Assembly: GCA_002085155.1 (NCBI GenBank)
Contig: NASX01000004.1
Span: forward strand, 111,748 to 175,747
DNA from: Sorangiineae bacterium NIC37A_2
Lineage (GTDB): Bacteria > Myxococcota_A > Polyangia > Polyangiales > Polyangiaceae
Reading direction: 5' to 3'
Length of the DNA stretch: 64,000 bases
The position numbers and the translations under genes were made by a program. Positions 17,380 to 26,460 of this stretch are shown here, piece by piece (positions within the stretch are counted from its first letter, which is position 1; the number at the start of each line of letters is the position of its first letter). A model generated the notes under the pieces. The model was given only the letters and a program-made list of their open reading frames with translations. It searched no databases and was not told where the DNA came from.

Positions 17380-17808
17380 ATGATGCGGCGTTGTGACCAA
17401 TGCGGACGGCACAACAGGGTACCGTCACGACACCTCGCGGACCGTGGGCGCTGCGGCGCGTGCAAAGGTCCTTTGCCTCCGCTCGCTGAACCTCTCGAGG
17501 TCGACGAGGTCGCCTTCGATGAGGTGCTCAGGGAAAGCCGCGTTCCGGTGCTCGTCGACTTCTGGGCGTCCTGGTGTGGACCCTGTCGAATGGTGGCTCC
17601 CGAGGTCAAAAAGGCCGCGGCTCGGCTGGCGGGGCGCGCTCTTGTCCTGAAAGTGAATACGGAGACGAACCCGCGCCTGGCGAGCCGCTACCAGATCCAG
17701 AGCATCCCAAACTTCGTCGTCTTCTCTCACGGCGAGAAGCGCCTCGGACAGGCCGGCGCTCTGGGCCACGAGCGGCTCGTGAGCATGGTCGAACAAGCGG
17801 GGTCTTAA
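17380..17808 (+). CDS. trxC: Thioredoxin 2 (TrxC-type, N-terminal zinc ribbon)
   Basis: A 142-aa disulfide reductase. The N-terminus holds two CxxC pairs (CDQCGRHNRVPS and RCGACKGPL) forming the TrxC zinc module, followed by the thioredoxin fold with WASWCGPCRM and the cis-Pro loop IQSIPNFVVF. Start at one of two adjacent ATGs (17380 or 17383). It converges on the lipoprotein gene at 17821 with only 12 nt between stops. Confidence 0.95.
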   Translation: MMRRCDQCGRHNRVPSRHLADRGRCGACKGPLPPLAEPLEVDEVAFDEVLRESRVPVLVDFWASWCGPCRMVAPEVKKAAARLAGRALVLKVNTETNPRLASRYQIQSIPNFVVFSHGEKRLGQAGALGHERLVSMVEQAGS

Positions 17809-17820
17809 AGAATCGGTTCT

Positions 17821-19182
17821 CTACTCGGCGCCGCCCCGGACCTTGAGCAGAGGGCCCCGTCCCTCGCCCAACCCAAAGTCACCGGCCAGGTAGAGATTGC
17901 AGGAATCGTCTCCGACCATGGCGTGCGCGGAGCCGTCGAAGAGGGACGTCCAAGGCCGATCGCCGTCTTCCATCAGGTTCGTCAGGAACGAGCTGTTCAC
18001 CTCAGGAGATCCTCCAACCCACCACACGGCTCCTCGGGCATCCAGAGCGAGAGCACCAGTGGTCGTCGTCTCGCCAAACGCCGCCACCCAACTCGTGAAC
18101 AGCTCCAGGCCTTCGGGGGTGATCCATTTCGCAAAGGCGCCATGCGCCCCGGAGCCCGCCACGACAATCGTCCCGTCGTCCTTGAGGAGCAGAGCATTCG
18201 CCTGCTCGGTGCGTTCCTCGAAGAGCATATCGCGTACCAGGGTTCCACTGCGTTCGATGACGCGGACGTGCGCGCGGTATTGCCCTGCGATGAGAGAAGA
18301 ACCGGCGAGATAGAGCCGTCCCCTCTCGCCGATGGTGATGGCGTCGAGTCGGGCGAAGTCACTCACGTCGTACGCGACGGTCGAGGTGCCGGAGTCGACA
18401 TCCAAGTAGCGCCGCAAGAAGGCCCGCGGCTGATCGTCGGTTCCGAGAGCACCGTAGCTATAGCCGACGACGTAGGTCGTTCCGGCGGGTCCGGCGGCGA
18501 TCGCGGTGGCTTGCTCATTTTTCTGGCTGCGCTCGTCGGCCCTCCAGGCCAAGCCTTGAGCGCTAAAGCGGACCACGAGGGAACGATAAGGTGGGTCTTG
18601 AGTGGTTTCGGTGGCGACGCCCGCGAGGAACACGGATCCGCTCGGATGCAGGGCGATGCCGCGGGGCGCATCGTATTCGGCGAAGTTCGCGCGGATATCG
18701 TCGAGTAAGCGGTCGTCGGGTGCCAGGCGAGCGATCGCCGAGTGGTACGTTTGTGTGTCAGGAGGGCCGCTCCAATAATGCCCTGCCACGAGGAGCTCAG
18801 CCTTGGTGCGCGTGAGAGCAAACGCAACATCGATGCCGCCGCTGTTCACGAGCTGCATCTCTACTCCGTCAGGGGCGCAGCTGTTCTGAGCGCCACCCGA
18901 CGCGGCGCCTCCGCTGCCCGCCGTGCCTCCAGAAGAACTACCTCCAGCGCTCGTGCCGCCGCTGTCCTGCCCGCCGCTTGGGCCAGGCCCGGAGCCGCCT
19001 GAGCTGGGAGCTCCTCCATCGGAGCTCCTGCCGCCCGTTGGGACCGGGGCGCCGCCGCTCGAGCTCCAGTCGTCGCCTTCGAGGTCGATGAACTCGGTGC
19101 GCCCGCCGCAGGCTATCGTCCCGAGGGTGAGCAGGAGCGAGGCTCGGAGGAGCTTGGTTCGGCGAAGGAAGCGCGACCGCAC
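17821..19182 (-). CDS. Gly-linker lipoprotein with beta-propeller-like body
   Basis: 453 aa with an Arg-rich signal, a lipobox-like IACGG, a ~75-residue Gly/Ser linker and then repeated blades such as RGIALHPSGSVFLAGV, ATAIAAGPAGTTYVVGY, DAITIGERGRLYLAGS, NALLLKDDGTIVVAGS and ALDARGAVWWVGG. This spacing fits the SBBP / bacterial YVTN propeller. Probably a surface-anchored binding protein; the ligand is unknown. The 749-codon lipoprotein gene lies upstream on the same strand, separated by a terminator. Confidence 0.8.
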   Translation of the reverse strand: MRSRFLRRTKLLRASLLLTLGTIACGGRTEFIDLEGDDWSSSGGAPVPTGGRSSDGGAPSSGGSGPGPSGGQDSGGTSAGGSSSGGTAGSGGAASGGAQNSCAPDGVEMQLVNSGGIDVAFALTRTKAELLVAGHYWSGPPDTQTYHSAIARLAPDDRLLDDIRANFAEYDAPRGIALHPSGSVFLAGVATETTQDPPYRSLVVRFSAQGLAWRADERSQKNEQATAIAAGPAGTTYVVGYSYGALGTDDQPRAFLRRYLDVDSGTSTVAYDVSDFARLDAITIGERGRLYLAGSSLIAGQYRAHVRVIERSGTLVRDMLFEERTEQANALLLKDDGTIVVAGSGAHGAFAKWITPEGLELFTSWVAAFGETTTTGALALDARGAVWWVGGSPEVNSSFLTNLMEDGDRPWTSLFDGSAHAMVGDDSCNLYLAGDFGLGEGRGPLLKVRGGAE

Positions 19183-19197
19183 GAAAGAAACCTAGCC

Positions 19198-19227
19198 GAA
19201 GAAAAGGGGGCCCGCGAGGGGCCCCCT
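19198..19227 (-). terminator. Rho-independent terminator for the 19319-21535 gene
   Basis: On the minus strand a 9-bp GC stem (AGGGGGCCC / GGGCCCCCT, loop 5 nt) is followed by TTTTCTT. It lies 90 nt after the stop of the upstream lipoprotein gene. Confidence 0.75.
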
Positions 19228-19318
19228 AGGATGAACACTTCAGGGATTGAGGGAAGGAACTTGAGGGAGTTGAGCGCGACTTGCCCGGATGGGCGCGGCG
19301 CGCTCCTAAGAACTAAGG

Positions 19319-21535
19319 TTACAAGCAGGAGAGTGAAGCGCCGGGGCGGAGCTCTACATCCCGCGCCATGACACTGCCGCGGAAGGTGAGCTGGTTGCCG
19401 CTGCCGAGACTGATCCGCGCCATGGGCGCGCGGATGTGGCCGGTGAAGTTGCGTTCGAGGGTGACCTGGTTGGTACCCGTGTAGTTGAGCGTGAGGGTGC
19501 CGTTTCCTTGGATATCTCCGCGCATGATGAGCGAGGAGCGAACGAAGATGCGCGTCGCACCGGACAGGATGAGCCTCGACTCCGGCTCGAGGGTGAGGGA
19601 GGTGAGATAGTAGTCGCCCGGGGCCAAGGTGAGCGTTGCGCGGGAGTAGACATTGATGTTCCCGAAGTTGCCCGGGGAGAGGGCGCGACTCTGACCTGGC
19701 TGGAGCGAGACCTGGGTCGTTCCGACCGGGAAAGAGGGAATATTCAGCTCGGGGAACGCTCCGACCGGGAGCGGTCGATTGGGCTGAACAGCGCCCGGCG
19801 GAACTGTCACGTTCGAGCCGAGCCGAACCACGCCCTGGCTAAGGAGCGTGCCGGTGACGCGGGTTCGGTCGCGGACCTCGAGAGTTCCGCGGGAGAGGAC
19901 GGTGCCGACTTGTGCGTCATTGCCGACCGAGGTTGTCCCGTTTCCGAGAGAGACGATCGCCCCTGAGGGGACTTTTGCGCGATCTGCGAGGGAGACGGAG
20001 TTCGAGCCGACGATGACGGGCTGGTTGTCGACGGTTTGTTCGAGCGTCGTCGTGCTGCCGCGAGAGTCGGTAGCGGTCCAGATGATCGTCGTGGCTCCGA
20101 TGGGTAGAGTCGAAGGTTGGTTCGAGGTCACCGTGACAGGACCACCGAAGCAGACGTCCTCGGCAGTCGGGGGCGTGACGCTCGCGTTTCCGCAGCCTGA
20201 AGTCGCGCTGCCCGCGACCAAGACGGGGCTCTGCACGGGTTCTTGGTTCGGATTCGCGACGAGGGGGCAGTTGTCGAGATCGTCTTTGATCCCGTCGCCG
20301 TCCGTGTCGGGGCCCGTGGGCTCTTCTTCCTCCTCCTCGCTGTCGTCGTAGTAGAGACTCGCGTCGAAGGTCTCGAAGAAGGAGCTCCCGAAGGAGCCGC
20401 TCAGGTTGATGGTGATGCTTCCTTCGCCACCGGGGAAGCCGATACCGAGGTTCTGGATGCTGATGGTTTTATTGTTCCAGTCGATCGAAGCCAAGACGAC
20501 GTATTCGCTGACCTGAGGCGCGATGACCTTCGGAGCGCCGTTGTCGGAGAAGCGGGCGCTGATGACGAGATCGCCGGGCATGATGTAGCCGAAGCCGCTC
20601 GAGGTGACGCTGAGGGCGCCCTGGCGAGCGAAGGCTTCGACGGTGACGTCCGTGAAAACGTGTGGAACGTCGAGGTGGAGCGTGAAGTCGTCCACCTTCG
20701 CCTCGGTGTGGAAGCCGAGCCCACAGGTCCCGAAGGGACAGGGCACGCCGAGCAGCTCGAAGGTGCCGCTCACTTCCGACGAGACCTGTTCCGACACGGG
20801 GCTGCAGCTGGAGCCGTCCGCGCAGACGTCGAAGCTCAAAGAGGTAGCGACCGTGGAGCCGGGGAGCCAGCCGCCCGCCATGGAGAACAGCGCCCGACGC
20901 GCGCCCGCGCCCGCGCCCAAGGAGAGGGGTTCGTCCGAAGCGCTGAGCAGACTTCCGTCGAAGGAAGGCGCGCACACCGCTGCGCTCACGTCTTGGCCGC
21001 AGGCAGAGCCCTGGGTGCAGTCGCAGCTTCCGTTCCAGAGCTCGAGGTCCGAGCAGTTCTCCGTATCGCAGGCGACTTCAGCGCAGGTTCCCTTGCAGGA
21101 GGGAGCGGGCGTTCCGCTTTCTTGGCCGAGGACGGGGGCGCAGCTCACGACAATGCGAGCGGCGCTGCAGGAGGTTGTGAGCTGCGACTCGAGGACGCCG
21201 AGAGACGTCTTCTCGAGGAACCCGGCGAGCTCTTCGGAGCCGCAGTAGCTCCCGGGATTCGCTCGATAGGCCTCGGGCACGCAGACCTCTGGATCGATAT
21301 GGATCTCGTTCTGTACGACGCCGCCGGGAGTCGTTCCCGTGATCTGGCAGGCGCACTGAACGGAGAGGGCTTCGGGCGGACTTGGGGGTTCAGGCTGAAC
21401 GATGTCACTACAGGAGCAGCCTTCGAGCGCCCAGGCCAAAGCGACGAGGCTCAGCCTCGGTCCGTACTCTTTCAGCTTTCGGACGAGATACCCTCGTCCA
21501 CTCGTCTTAGACGCGAAGAACTCTTGCATGCCCAT
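19319..21535 (-). CDS. Large multidomain lipoprotein with thrombospondin type 3 repeat and HYR-like domain
   Basis: About 738 aa. The lipobox is ALEGC. A Cys-rich region follows (residues ~70-200), then a beta-rich domain, an acidic EEEEEE tract, and one calcium-binding TSP3-type repeat (DTDGDGIKDDLDNCPLVANP). Next is an HYR-like segment ending TTIIWTATDSRGSTTT. The C-terminal ~200 residues form a series of short repeats (VSLGNGTTSVGNDAQVGTV, GTLEVRDRTRVTGT), consistent with a right-handed beta-helix or polymer-forming region. It is likely on the cell surface. Two starts are possible: ATG 21535, or GTG 21568 with a GGAAGGA element. Confidence 0.78.
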   Translation of the reverse strand: MGMQEFFASKTSGRGYLVRKLKEYGPRLSLVALAWALEGCSCSDIVQPEPPSPPEALSVQCACQITGTTPGGVVQNEIHIDPEVCVPEAYRANPGSYCGSEELAGFLEKTSLGVLESQLTTSCSAARIVVSCAPVLGQESGTPAPSCKGTCAEVACDTENCSDLELWNGSCDCTQGSACGQDVSAAVCAPSFDGSLLSASDEPLSLGAGAGARRALFSMAGGWLPGSTVATSLSFDVCADGSSCSPVSEQVSSEVSGTFELLGVPCPFGTCGLGFHTEAKVDDFTLHLDVPHVFTDVTVEAFARQGALSVTSSGFGYIMPGDLVISARFSDNGAPKVIAPQVSEYVVLASIDWNNKTISIQNLGIGFPGGEGSITINLSGSFGSSFFETFDASLYYDDSEEEEEEPTGPDTDGDGIKDDLDNCPLVANPNQEPVQSPVLVAGSATSGCGNASVTPPTAEDVCFGGPVTVTSNQPSTLPIGATTIIWTATDSRGSTTTLEQTVDNQPVIVGSNSVSLADRAKVPSGAIVSLGNGTTSVGNDAQVGTVLSRGTLEVRDRTRVTGTLLSQGVVRLGSNVTVPPGAVQPNRPLPVGAFPELNIPSFPVGTTQVSLQPGQSRALSPGNFGNINVYSRATLTLAPGDYYLTSLTLEPESRLILSGATRIFVRSSLIMRGDIQGNGTLTLNYTGTNQVTLERNFTGHIRAPMARISLGSGNQLTFRGSVMARDVELRPGASLSCL

Positions 21536-22055
21536 TTCGCTTCGTTCCCTTCGGTAAGTCAAAACCACGGAGCCAGTTCCTTCCTCTCAGCATTCGATGA
21601 GCAGTCAGGGAAGGGTGTGATTCGTTCATCGTCGGCGAAAGTGAATCGTTCGGCAATGGCGTTTGTGGGAAGAGAGTGATGATTCATGATCCACACGTAG
21701 TCCTCCTTCATCCCACCTCACGACAGGAGGCGGCCCGGAGAGAGGGAGGGAGTGAGACTCACAAACCGACCACAGGCAGGGCGAGCCAAAGCATGGATCT
21801 TTGCCGCGAAATGTGGGCGCATCTCGGAAAACTCGCCCGCCAGTACAGAAAGTTACAGCTGGGGAGCGAAGAACGTCCGGGGGAACCTCTGCTGCTCTGC
21901 CGAAGCTGCACACCTCGGTCGCCAACTTTTCGAATCCGCGCGGCAAAGTCGATGAACAGCAGACGCCCCCGACTCTCAAGCAGCACCGGATTCGAAGAGC
22001 CAGACGGAGCGGTTCTATGCCGTGGGTAATTTGTAAGACGCTGGGGATGGCTCGG
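21536..22055. other. Intergenic region, no gene recognised
   Basis: About 520 bases between two leftward lipoprotein genes. Short open frames on both strands have irregular composition and no motif or ribosome-binding site. The promoter of the 19319-21535 gene should lie near its left end. No repeat or RNA gene seen. Confidence 0.4.
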
Positions 22056-22093
22056 AGAAAAGAAAAAGGCGCTCGCGCGAGAGCGCGAGCGCC
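22056..22093 (-). terminator. Strong rho-independent terminator after the 22121-23080 gene
   Basis: An 11-bp perfect GC stem (22068-22078 with 22083-22093, loop of 4) is followed on the minus strand by TTTTTCTTTTC. It lies 28 nt beyond the stop of the lipoprotein gene. Confidence 0.9.
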
Positions 22094-22120
22094 TGGGTCG
22101 CTCGAGGGTTTTTGGGTCTG

Positions 22121-23080
22121 TTAGGGCGTCATGCCGCCCATGCCGCCCATGCCCTCGTCACAGACGGGCTGAGCGGTCGGCTTGTCGCCGACGAAGAAGC
22201 TGAGGTCGTCGATCCAAACGTCGTAATCGTGCCGGTGCGCGACGCCGAATTCGATCGTGTAGAGCTCATCGAGATCGAGGGGGAGGCTCTCTCGACCCCA
22301 GCCTTCCGGAAGCAACTCGTCGAACTTGAAGGCGAAGAGCTGCCAGCAGTCGGTGAGCTTGAGGTTCGCGCCCGCGGCGTCGTAACAAGCGTCGTCGTCC
22401 GGACAGTTCCCACCCTCTGAAAACGGAACGACGTCTTTCTCAAGAACTTTGGTCCGAAGCAGGCCGGGCCGATCGGTCGAGCCGGTGCCGTCTACCTCGA
22501 TGCTGCCCTTGGCCCAGAAGGAGAAGCCCGTATAGGCGGAGCCATCGAAGAGGCACTCCGCACCTTCGCCGCGGCTCGAGAGGATGGCGCCGAAGCCTGA
22601 GCCCCATACGGTTTGTCCGCTTCCCGTGATGCGCAGCGCCCGCCCGCCGCCGGGGCGAGGTGAGCTGGTGAGCGATATGCCCGTGGGGCTTTGGGTTCCG
22701 GTGCCGTCCGTGAACGCGTAGAAGCCGCCCTGGAGCCCGTTGCCCCAGAAACCGTCCTCTTCGAAGTCTTCGATCAGGAGCGATTTCTTCGGATCGCCCA
22801 CGCTCGGTCCATCGTCGAGGTCACAGACCGCGAGCGATCCATCGATATCTCCACCAGCTCCGCCTGAGCCTGGACCTTCCGTCGTCTTTCCGCCCGAGCC
22901 GATCGGGATAACAATCTCACCTCCAACCGAGCTCGAGCGACCGCCCGAAGCGCTCTCGGCGCCTCCGGTCGATGGGGCTCCTCCGGTAGCAGATGAATCT
23001 GAATCGTCCGATGAACAGGCGATGTAGCCGAGGGACAGGCAGGTGACGCTGAGGAGGGTGGTCAGTCGGCGATGTTGCAT
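22121..23080 (-). CDS. Gly-linker lipoprotein with CBM-like jelly-roll domain (paralogue of 24860-25846)
   Basis: 320 aa. The signal MQHRRLTTLLSVTCLSLGYIAC is preceded by AAGGA at 9 nt, which fixes the start at 23080. After a Gly/Ser linker comes a ~230-aa domain: LLIEDFEEDGFWGNGLQGGFYAF, VWGSGFGAIL, YTGFSFWAKGSI, LRTKVLEKDVVP, CWQLFAFKFDELL and YDVWIDDLSFF. This layout matches family 11-type carbohydrate-binding or galactose-binding jelly rolls. The same string of motifs occurs in the lipoprotein at 24860-25846. The C-terminus is Gly/Met-rich. It is likely a surface glycan-binding protein; the ligand is unknown. Confidence 0.8.
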   Translation of the reverse strand: MQHRRLTTLLSVTCLSLGYIACSSDDSDSSATGGAPSTGGAESASGGRSSSVGGEIVIPIGSGGKTTEGPGSGGAGGDIDGSLAVCDLDDGPSVGDPKKSLLIEDFEEDGFWGNGLQGGFYAFTDGTGTQSPTGISLTSSPRPGGGRALRITGSGQTVWGSGFGAILSSRGEGAECLFDGSAYTGFSFWAKGSIEVDGTGSTDRPGLLRTKVLEKDVVPFSEGGNCPDDDACYDAAGANLKLTDCWQLFAFKFDELLPEGWGRESLPLDLDELYTIEFGVAHRHDYDVWIDDLSFFVGDKPTAQPVCDEGMGGMGGMTP

Positions 23081-23323
23081 AGTTTGTATTCCTTGTCTGG
23101 GGAGACCATGGGCCGCGCCCGCTCCCTGTCTATATGAGCTTCGGCCCCGCTCACTTCTCGTTTTGTGTGATCCAATCGACGGTTTACGCGAAAAAGGCGG
23201 CGGCGCGCGCCTCCGGAGCGCACCTCGGAGCCGTCGGAGTTCGAAGCGAGCGTCACGAGGGCGCTCCATGGGTGCCCAGTCGGGAGCTTCGGGGAGCTCG
23301 GCGATCGCCTGGGGTGGAACTCT

Positions 23324-23983
23324 TCAGAGCTTGCGACAGAGCAAGAGTCCGTCGCCGATGGAGACGAGGGTTGCGTCAACGCGGCTGTCGCTCTTCGTTT
23401 CGCGGGCGAGCTTTCGGAGGGCAGCCGTGTCGACGCTCTGGTCGCTCGGATCGGCCACCTTTCCGCCCCAGAGCATGTTGTCGCAGACGAGAACTCCACC
23501 GGGCCGGAGCAGCGAGAGGGAGAGCTCGTAATAGGCGCCGTAGTTCTCCTTGTCGGCGTCGATGAACCCGAAGTCGTAGGAGCCTGCCTCGCCCTTTTCA
23601 ATGCGGCGCGTGAGCGTGTCGACCGCGGGGGCAATCACGAGCTCGAGTGCGGAGGAGAGCCCCGCGTCGGCGAAATACCCGCGGGCTTTGCGAGTCCATT
23701 CTTCCGAGACGTCACAGGCGAGCAAAGTCCCTCCGCGCGGCGCGATGGAAAGAGCGGTCACGAGGGCCGAATAGCCCGTGAAAACTCCGACTTCAAAGCA
23801 GCGCCGCGCTCCGATCAAGTCCAGGAGAAAGCTCATGAAAGCGCCCTGCTCGGGGCTGATCTGCATCCGTGAAGCCGCAAGCTCGGCGGTCTCTTCGCGG
23901 CAGCGCTTGAGGATCGGATGCTCCCGGCGATTGTGATCCTTCAGGTAATCAGCAAGGGCGGGCGAGAGCAGTGAGACAGACAT
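23324..23983 (-). CDS. SAM-dependent O-methyltransferase (class I, CCoAMT type)
   Basis: 219 aa from ATG 23983. RRCFEVGVFTGYSALVTALSI is the SAM motif I of the caffeoyl-CoA/catechol O-methyltransferase family. FGFIDADKENYGAYYELSLSLLRPGGVLVCDNMLWGGKV contains the metal-binding D and D-N pair. Substrate unknown; these act on small catechol-like acceptors. An ATG 30 nt upstream would overlap the neighbouring lipoprotein stop and is not preferred. Confidence 0.93.
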   Translation of the reverse strand: MSVSLLSPALADYLKDHNRREHPILKRCREETAELAASRMQISPEQGAFMSFLLDLIGARRCFEVGVFTGYSALVTALSIAPRGGTLLACDVSEEWTRKARGYFADAGLSSALELVIAPAVDTLTRRIEKGEAGSYDFGFIDADKENYGAYYELSLSLLRPGGVLVCDNMLWGGKVADPSDQSVDTAALRKLARETKSDSRVDATLVSIGDGLLLCRKL

Positions 23984-24000
23984 AACAAGGACCGTGGGGT

Positions 24001-24768
24001 CTAATTCCAGCACGAATAGTCGAAAGTGACTACCCGAACGCCGTCGGTGTAGCTGATGATGTGGCCTTCGTCGTCATAGGAGTACGTGCGATCCAGCCAG
24101 CCTTCCGGCGCGATGCGACGGACAAGCCGACAATCTTCATACACGTAGGACCACACGCGTTCAGCGCCTTCAAAGGTGTTGACGCCGCGCACTGGATAGC
24201 CATTTGCGTCGAGCTCATAGCGATTCGAACTCGCCGTGGTGGTCTCGATGATCCCTTCGGACGTGTAGACGAAGGACGAAATGACCCCCAGGACGGACGT
24301 GATCTCAGTGATGCGTCCGAGGCCGTCCCGGACGTAGTTCTCTCCTTCGCCTAGGGTCGAGCTTGTGACCAAACTTCCCGTGTAGGAGTAGGTTGCTGCG
24401 AGGGAGCGGTCGGCGCTCGACTGGCTACAGGGGCCAGGATCCGGACCCATGAAGAACGGTCCGGTGATGGGAAACAGTCGGGAAGGGTCGACGGGCGGAC
24501 ACGCGTCATTCCCCGAGCCGGAGCCGCCTGCGCCCGAGCCGGAGCCGCCTGCGCCCGAGCCGGGGTCGCCTGCACCCGAGCCGCCTGCGCCCCCTGTTTC
24601 CCCGTCTGAGCTCGTGCCCCCGGAAAGCGCTCCTCCGGCGGAGCTCGCGCCGCCAGAGCCCGTGCCCCCCGAAGGGAGCTCCCCTGTGTCGTCCGGGGGA
24701 TTTTCCGGCGCGCCACCACAAGCCCAGACTCCCGTCGCCACTGCGCCCCAAAGCAAAGCTACCCTCAT
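24001..24768 (-). CDS. Gly-linker lipoprotein with YD/RHS-like repeats
   Basis: 255 aa with lipobox VWAC, then a ~70-residue Gly/Ser linker coded by tandem DNA repeats. The C-terminal 150 residues contain YD-type units: YVRDGLGRITEI, YELDANGYPVRGV and YSYDDEGHIISY. These are the strand motif of RHS/YD shells, but only a few units are present and there is no RHS core or toxin tip. Probably a small surface protein. It is followed after 17 nt by the O-methyltransferase. Confidence 0.75.
   Translation of the reverse strand: MRVALLWGAVATGVWACGGAPENPPDDTGELPSGGTGSGGASSAGGALSGGTSSDGETGGAGGSGAGDPGSGAGGSGSGAGGSGSGNDACPPVDPSRLFPITGPFFMGPDPGPCSQSSADRSLAATYSYTGSLVTSSTLGEGENYVRDGLGRITEITSVLGVISSFVYTSEGIIETTTASSNRYELDANGYPVRGVNTFEGAERVWSYVYEDCRLVRRIAPEGWLDRTYSYDDEGHIISYTDGVRVVTFDYSCWN
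24512..24589. repeat. Tandem 21-bp repeat coding the Gly/Ser linker
   Basis: The unit CCCGAGCCGGAGCCGCCTGCG occurs twice exactly, once with changes and once shortened, and encodes the GSGSGAG-type linker of the YD-repeat lipoprotein. Slippage here would change linker length without changing frame. Confidence 0.8.
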
Positions 24769-24859
24769 GGTCTCTCATGCTTTCCAAATTTTGGAGCGCC
24801 CGTCGACCCGCTCGGTCAGGGGTGAAGCGAGCGGCGGTCCGTCCCGGGGGGAGCGAGGC

Positions 24860-25846
24860 TCAGAGATTCCCGGCGCCGCCCGGGCCCATTTCGCAGAGCT
24901 CCGCACCATTCGGCGGGGTTCCGATGAAGAAGCGGAGCTCGTCGATCCAGATGTCGTACTTGTTGCCGCGACCGACCTCGAAGGCGAGCTCATAAAGCTC
25001 GTTCAGGTCGAGATCTCCGCCCGACACTCCCCAGGGATCCTGCTTGAACTCGGAGAAGCGGAACGAATACCTCTTCCAGCATTCGCCGAGTGTGATGCGC
25101 ACGCGATGGGAGCTCCAGCAGTCCCCCTCGGTCTCATCACAGTTCCCTCTCGGGAGCGGAACAACGTCCTTTTCGACCAACATTACGCGCAAGAGGCCCG
25201 GATCCCAGGGCTCGTCCGTGGAACCATCCTCTTCGATCGAGCCCTTGGCCCAGAATGTAATGCCTGAGTACGCGGAGGCGTCGAAGACGCACAAACCTTC
25301 ATCGTCGGAGGCGAAGACTGTGCCGAAGCCAGAGCCCCAGTTCGTATAACCTTCTCCTTGGATCCGGAGCACTCCGTCGGAGCCTCTGAAGCCGCCGGGA
25401 ATGGGCCGTACGTCGTCTTCCGGCGGTTCCATCGTGCCGTCGCTTTCATCGTCATAGACGAACCAGCCCCCTTGGAGTCCGTTGCCCGAGTAGCCGTTGT
25501 CGAGAGAATCGAAATTGTCGATGGTGAGGTTACCGCTAGCGCGGCCGATGCTGCGGCCGCCCTCGACGTTACAGATAGAGAGCTCGCCGGGGCTCGGCTT
25601 CGCCGCGCTGCCGCCGCTGCCGCTGCTCGTTCCACCGGTCGGTTGACCGATCGTGATGTCGAGATCGTCGCCGAGATCTTCGGTGGGACGGCCGCGTCGG
25701 CCCCCCGAGCCTGCTCCGCCACTCGCCGGGACACTTCCGGTGCCGCTGCCGCCGGTCCCGATGAGCAGTGGCTCTTGTGTCTCACCGCAGCCGAGCTCAA
25801 CGAGCGGCAGGCAAGCAGCGATCAGGAGGAGTCGTCGGAGGGACAT
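24860..25846 (-). CDS. Gly-linker lipoprotein with CBM-like jelly-roll domain (paralogue of 22121-23080)
   Basis: 329 aa from ATG 25846, giving the signal MSLRRLLLIAACLPLVELGC. The linker is followed by NLTIDNFDSLDNGYSGNGLQGGWFVY, NWGSGFGTVFAS, YSGITFWAKGSIEEDG, LRVMLVEKDVVPLP, CWKRYSFRFSEF and KYDIWIDELRFF. These are block for block the motifs of the other paralogue. It likely binds a glycan at the cell surface; which one is unknown. The two genes are separated by the O-methyltransferase and the YD-repeat lipoprotein, so the group may be one functional neighbourhood. Confidence 0.8.
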   Translation of the reverse strand: MSLRRLLLIAACLPLVELGCGETQEPLLIGTGGSGTGSVPASGGAGSGGRRGRPTEDLGDDLDITIGQPTGGTSSGSGGSAAKPSPGELSICNVEGGRSIGRASGNLTIDNFDSLDNGYSGNGLQGGWFVYDDESDGTMEPPEDDVRPIPGGFRGSDGVLRIQGEGYTNWGSGFGTVFASDDEGLCVFDASAYSGITFWAKGSIEEDGSTDEPWDPGLLRVMLVEKDVVPLPRGNCDETEGDCWSSHRVRITLGECWKRYSFRFSEFKQDPWGVSGGDLDLNELYELAFEVGRGNKYDIWIDELRFFIGTPPNGAELCEMGPGGAGNL

Positions 25847-25961
25847 GGTCGGCTGATTATCGCGCTTTTTGCTGCCGGTGGCACTGAGCATTTTTTGCTC
25901 AGCTCCGAGTCCTCTGCGGCGCGCGGGGCGCTTTTTCGAACGGGACCCGGGGGGTCGGCTC

Positions 25962-26441
25962 TTAGGAGGTTTGTTTCTGGAGCTCGTGGATGAGCTCGGT
26001 CCCCCGAGGACCGAGCGCGACGAGGCGCGCTCGGCGAGGGTCTGCCGTGAGGAAGATGTGGACGCCGTCTTTCCCGAGCTCGGGAAGGTACCCTTCGCCC
26101 CATTCGACGAGGAGGATATAGCCGCGTCGGCGCAGATCTTCGGGAGCGAGCAGCTCGACCTCAGAGGCATCACCGAGACGATAGAGATCGGCGTGAGCGA
26201 CGGGAGGATCCGTCGGATATTCGATCAGTAAACTGTAGGTCGGCGAAGGGACGGCTTCGTCTTCCGGATGTCCGAGGGCGTGGACGATGGCCCCCGCGAG
26301 GAAGGTCTTCCCGGCGCCGAGTTGACCGGTGAGCACGAGCAGGTCTCCCGGGCGAAGCAGGCGCGCGAGAGACACGCCGAGGGCCAACGTGTCCTCTTTG
26401 CGTTCGATCGAGAACGTGAGTTCTTCGGGAGCGACTGTCAT
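25962..26441 (-). CDS. tsaE: tRNA threonylcarbamoyladenosine biosynthesis protein TsaE
   Basis: A 159-aa P-loop ATPase that works with TsaB/TsaD to make t6A at position 37 of ANN-decoding tRNAs. The Walker A is TGQLGAGKTFLAGAIV. SPTYSLLIEY, the HADLYRL switch and the C-terminal LLVEWGE motif are all present. The ATG 26441 start matches family length. It lies 19 nt downstream of the LpoA-like lipoprotein gene on the same strand. Confidence 0.95.
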   Translation of the reverse strand: MTVAPEELTFSIERKEDTLALGVSLARLLRPGDLLVLTGQLGAGKTFLAGAIVHALGHPEDEAVPSPTYSLLIEYPTDPPVAHADLYRLGDASEVELLAPEDLRRRGYILLVEWGEGYLPELGKDGVHIFLTADPRRARLVALGPRGTELIHELQKQTS

Positions 26442-26460
26442 GGCGAGCTCGTTCGGGAGG

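Noticed and set aside
21626..21979. A possible gene upstream of the large lipoprotein
   Set aside because: Composition is rich in Cys, Pro and Arg without pattern, and several overlapping frames of equal quality exist on both strands.
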